A stretch of DNA of 8,481 nucleotides from an uncultured Alphaproteobacteria bacterium. Its GTDB lineage: Bacteria > Pseudomonadota > Alphaproteobacteria > Rhizobiales > Pleomorphomonadaceae. The DNA lies in NCBI GenBank assembly GCA_937900425.1, contig CALCDT010000345.1, positions 1 through 8,481 of the forward strand, in the 5' to 3' direction. The translations under genes and the position numbers were made by a program. Of the stretch, positions 6,791 to 8,481 are shown piece by piece. How positions within the stretch are numbered: the first letter of the stretch is position 1; every line of letters starts with the position of its first letter. The notes beneath the pieces were generated by a model, which was not told where the DNA came from, made no database searches, and worked only from the letters and a program-made list of their open reading frames with translations.

Positions 6791-7189
6791 ATGGCAGATC
6801 TTTCGCACAGGCGGGCCCGGCCGCTCTCGCCGCATCTGTCGATCTACCGGCCGATGCTGACGATGATGATGTCCATCGTCCACCGCATCACCGGCTCGGC
6901 GCTCTACGTCGGGACCTTGCTCGTCGTCTGGTGGCTGGTCGCCGCCGCGATCGGGCCGTCCGCCTTCGCGATCGTCGACGGCTTCTTCGGTTCGATCCTC
7001 GGCCGGCTGATCCTGTTCGGCTACACCTGGGCTCTCGTCCACCACATGCTCGGCGGCATCCGCCACTTCGTCTGGGACCTCGGCCACGGCTTCGGGCCCG
7101 AGGCGCGCGAAATCCTCGCCCGGGCGACCATCGCCGGCTCGGTCATCGTCACGGTCCTGATCTGGATCGTCGGCTATCTCGTGCGTTGA
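6791..7189 (+). CDS. sdhC: Succinate dehydrogenase cytochrome b556 subunit
   Basis: Membrane-anchor subunit of respiratory complex II, 132 aa, with three predicted transmembrane helices; it binds heme b and forms part of the ubiquinone site. The N-terminal family signature RPLSPHLSIYRP...SIVHRITG is complete, and S28 and R32 correspond to the quinone-site serine and arginine of E. coli SdhC (S27, R31). The second signature HMLGGIRHFVWD runs from H85 to D96, with H85 matching the heme ligand H84 of E. coli. ATG 6791 follows a strong GAGGAGGA (6773-6780) and GACGAGG (6783-6789). It is the first gene of sdhC-sdhD-sdhA, ending 10 bases before sdhD. The two 14-mer sites upstream suggest regulation at this point. 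Confidence 0.96.
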   Translation: MADLSHRRARPLSPHLSIYRPMLTMMMSIVHRITGSALYVGTLLVVWWLVAAAIGPSAFAIVDGFFGSILGRLILFGYTWALVHHMLGGIRHFVWDLGHGFGPEAREILARATIAGSVIVTVLIWIVGYLVR

Positions 7190-7199
7190 GGGCTCTCCC

Positions 7200-7586
7200 A
7201 TGAAGGCGGACATCCGCACGCCGCTCGGCCGCGTCCGCGGTCTCGGTTCGGCCAGGGACGGCACCGGCCACTTCTGGCAGCAGCGCCTGACGGCGGTCGC
7301 CAACGTGGTGCTGATCACCTATTTCATCCTCTTCGTGATCTCGGTGCAGGGCGCCGGCTACGACGGCGTGGTCGCGGCGTTGCAGCATCCCCTCAACGCC
7401 ATCGTCATGCTGCTCGTCGTGCTGTCGGCCACCGTCCACATGCGCATCGGCATGCAGGTGATCATCGAGGACTACGTCCATTCCGAGGGTCTCAAGATCC
7501 TCGCCATGATGGGCAACACCTTCTTCGCGGTCTTCGTCGGCCTCGCCTCGGTGTTCGCCATCCTGAAGATCGGCTTCGGAGGCTGA
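7200..7586 (+). CDS. sdhD: Succinate dehydrogenase hydrophobic membrane anchor subunit
   Basis: Second membrane anchor of complex II, 128 aa, with three predicted transmembrane helices after a short positively charged N-terminus. TPLGRVRGLG (7-16) and GHFWQQRLTAVAN (23-35) are typical of alphaproteobacterial SdhD. HMRIGMQVIIEDY (80-92) carries H80, the counterpart of the E. coli heme-region H71, and D91-Y92, the counterparts of D82-Y83 at the quinone site. The start ATG lies 10 bases after the sdhC stop, and the probable ribosome site GAGGG overlaps that stop, so the two are probably translationally coupled. The gene ends 5 bases before sdhA. Confidence 0.95.
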   Translation: MKADIRTPLGRVRGLGSARDGTGHFWQQRLTAVANVVLITYFILFVISVQGAGYDGVVAALQHPLNAIVMLLVVLSATVHMRIGMQVIIEDYVHSEGLKILAMMGNTFFAVFVGLASVFAILKIGFGG

Positions 7587-7591
7587 AAGAC

Positions 7592-8481
7592 ATGGCTGCT
7601 GCCAGCACGGGCGCCGGCGCCAAGAGCTTCTCCATCGGCGGACGCGCCTATCCCTTCGAGGACCACGCCTTCGACGTCGTCGTCGTCGGGGCCGGCGGCG
7701 CCGGCCTGCGCGCCACCCTCGGCATGGCCGAGCAGGGCCTCAGAACCGCCTGCATCACCAAGGTGTTCCCGACCCGCTCGCACACCGTCGCCGCCCAGGG
7801 CGGCATCGCCGCCAGCCTGCAGAACATGACGCCCGACTGCTGGCAGTGGCACATGTACGACACGGTGAAAGGCTCCGACTGGCTCGGCGACACCGACGCC
7901 ATGGAGTATCTCGCCCGCGAGGCGCCCGCCGCCGTCTACGAGCTCGAGCACTACGGCGTGCCCTTCTCGCGCACCGAGGACGGCCGCATCTACCAGCGCC
8001 CCTTCGGCGGCCACATGCAGAACTACGGCGAGGGCCCGCCGGTGCAGCGCACCTGCGCCGCCGCCGACCGCACCGGCCACGCCATCCTGCACACGCTCTA
8101 CGGCCAGTCGCTGAAGAACAACGCCCAGTTCTTCATCGAGTATTTCGCCCTCGACCTGATCCTGTCCGACGACGGTGCCGTCACCGGCGTCATGGCCTGG
8201 AACCTCGACGACGGCACCATCCACCGCTTCCGCGCCAAGATGGTGGTGCTGGCGACCGGCGGCTACGGCCGCGCCTATTTCTCGGCGACATCGGCCCACA
8301 CCTGCACCGGCGACGGCGGCGGCATGGTCGCCCGCGCCGGCCTGCCGCTGCAGGACATGGAATTCGTCCAGTTCCATCCGACCGGCATCTACGGCTCGGG
8401 CTGCCTGATCACCGAGGGCGCCCGCGGCGAGGGCGGCTATCTGGTCAATTCCGAGGGCGAGCGCTTCATGGAGCGCTACGC
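7592..8481 (+). CDS. sdhA: Succinate dehydrogenase flavoprotein subunit, N-terminal 296 residues (cut by window end)
   Basis: Catalytic subunit of complex II, which oxidises succinate to fumarate and passes electrons to covalently bound FAD. Visible motifs are the FAD fold VVVVGAGGAGLRA (29-41), the covalent-FAD histidine H64 in TRSHTVAAQGG, the loop RPFGGHMQNYGEGPP, LATGGYGRAYF, the active-site QFHPTG with H262, and TEGARGEGG (274-282) with T274 and E275. The catalytic arginine of the family's GRDVVAR motif lies beyond the window. The family length is about 600 aa, so about half is present and the frame is intact to the edge. ATG 7592 follows GGAGG (7578-7582), which overlaps the end of sdhD. 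The gene for the iron-sulfur subunit, sdhB, is expected downstream. Confidence 0.97.
   Translation, partial: MAAASTGAGAKSFSIGGRAYPFEDHAFDVVVVGAGGAGLRATLGMAEQGLRTACITKVFPTRSHTVAAQGGIAASLQNMTPDCWQWHMYDTVKGSDWLGDTDAMEYLAREAPAAVYELEHYGVPFSRTEDGRIYQRPFGGHMQNYGEGPPVQRTCAAADRTGHAILHTLYGQSLKNNAQFFIEYFALDLILSDDGAVTGVMAWNLDDGTIHRFRAKMVVLATGGYGRAYFSATSAHTCTGDGGGMVARAGLPLQDMEFVQFHPTGIYGSGCLITEGARGEGGYLVNSEGERFMERY

Overview
The window looks like chromosomal DNA from a GC-rich alphaproteobacterium, most likely a member of the Hyphomicrobiales (Rhizobiales). The grounds are the very high third-position GC, an MFS-PlsC-AMP-ligase fusion of the type common in that group, a mesaconyl-CoA hydratase gene directly upstream of sdhCDA, and a dispersed inverted-repeat element of the kind scattered through rhizobial genomes. 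The genus cannot be fixed from the sequence. I find no phage, plasmid, CRISPR, rRNA, tRNA or transposase gene.

Layout. Bases 1-207 are a leader with no supportable gene. A large plus-strand gene (208-3594) encodes a three-domain Aas/LplT-like protein for uptake and re-acylation of lysophospholipids. It is followed by a 421-bp convergent intergenic stretch (3595-4015) made largely of repeats: a 19-bp tandem duplication starting inside the aas stop region, a perfect 31-bp inverted repeat whose arms are themselves hairpins, and a C-rich 15-bp triplet repeat with G-quadruplex potential on the minus strand. Next comes a minus-strand FAD/NAD(P)H ferredoxin (rubredoxin) reductase (4016-5248), transcribed toward the repeats. 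A 257-bp divergent region separates it from the plus-strand mch gene (5506-6558). A 232-bp control region follows, with a hairpin, a sigma70-like promoter and two near-identical 14-mers. The window ends with sdhC, sdhD and the first 296 codons of sdhA.

How the genes fit. Mesaconyl-CoA hydratase belongs to the ethylmalonyl-CoA pathway, which turns acetyl-CoA into glyoxylate, malate and succinyl-CoA. Succinate dehydrogenase then oxidises the succinate formed from that succinyl-CoA. Their adjacency is a known alphaproteobacterial arrangement and is metabolically sensible. The malyl-CoA lyase gene I would expect beside mch is not upstream of it here. Aas (membrane lipid repair) and the reductase (electron supply to an unseen ferredoxin) have no visible functional link to this pair.

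Novelty. The coding content is ordinary and no new system is visible. The parts worth a second look are the repeat-packed convergent region and the paired TTACGTAWACGTCA sites bracketing the mch-sdhC interval.
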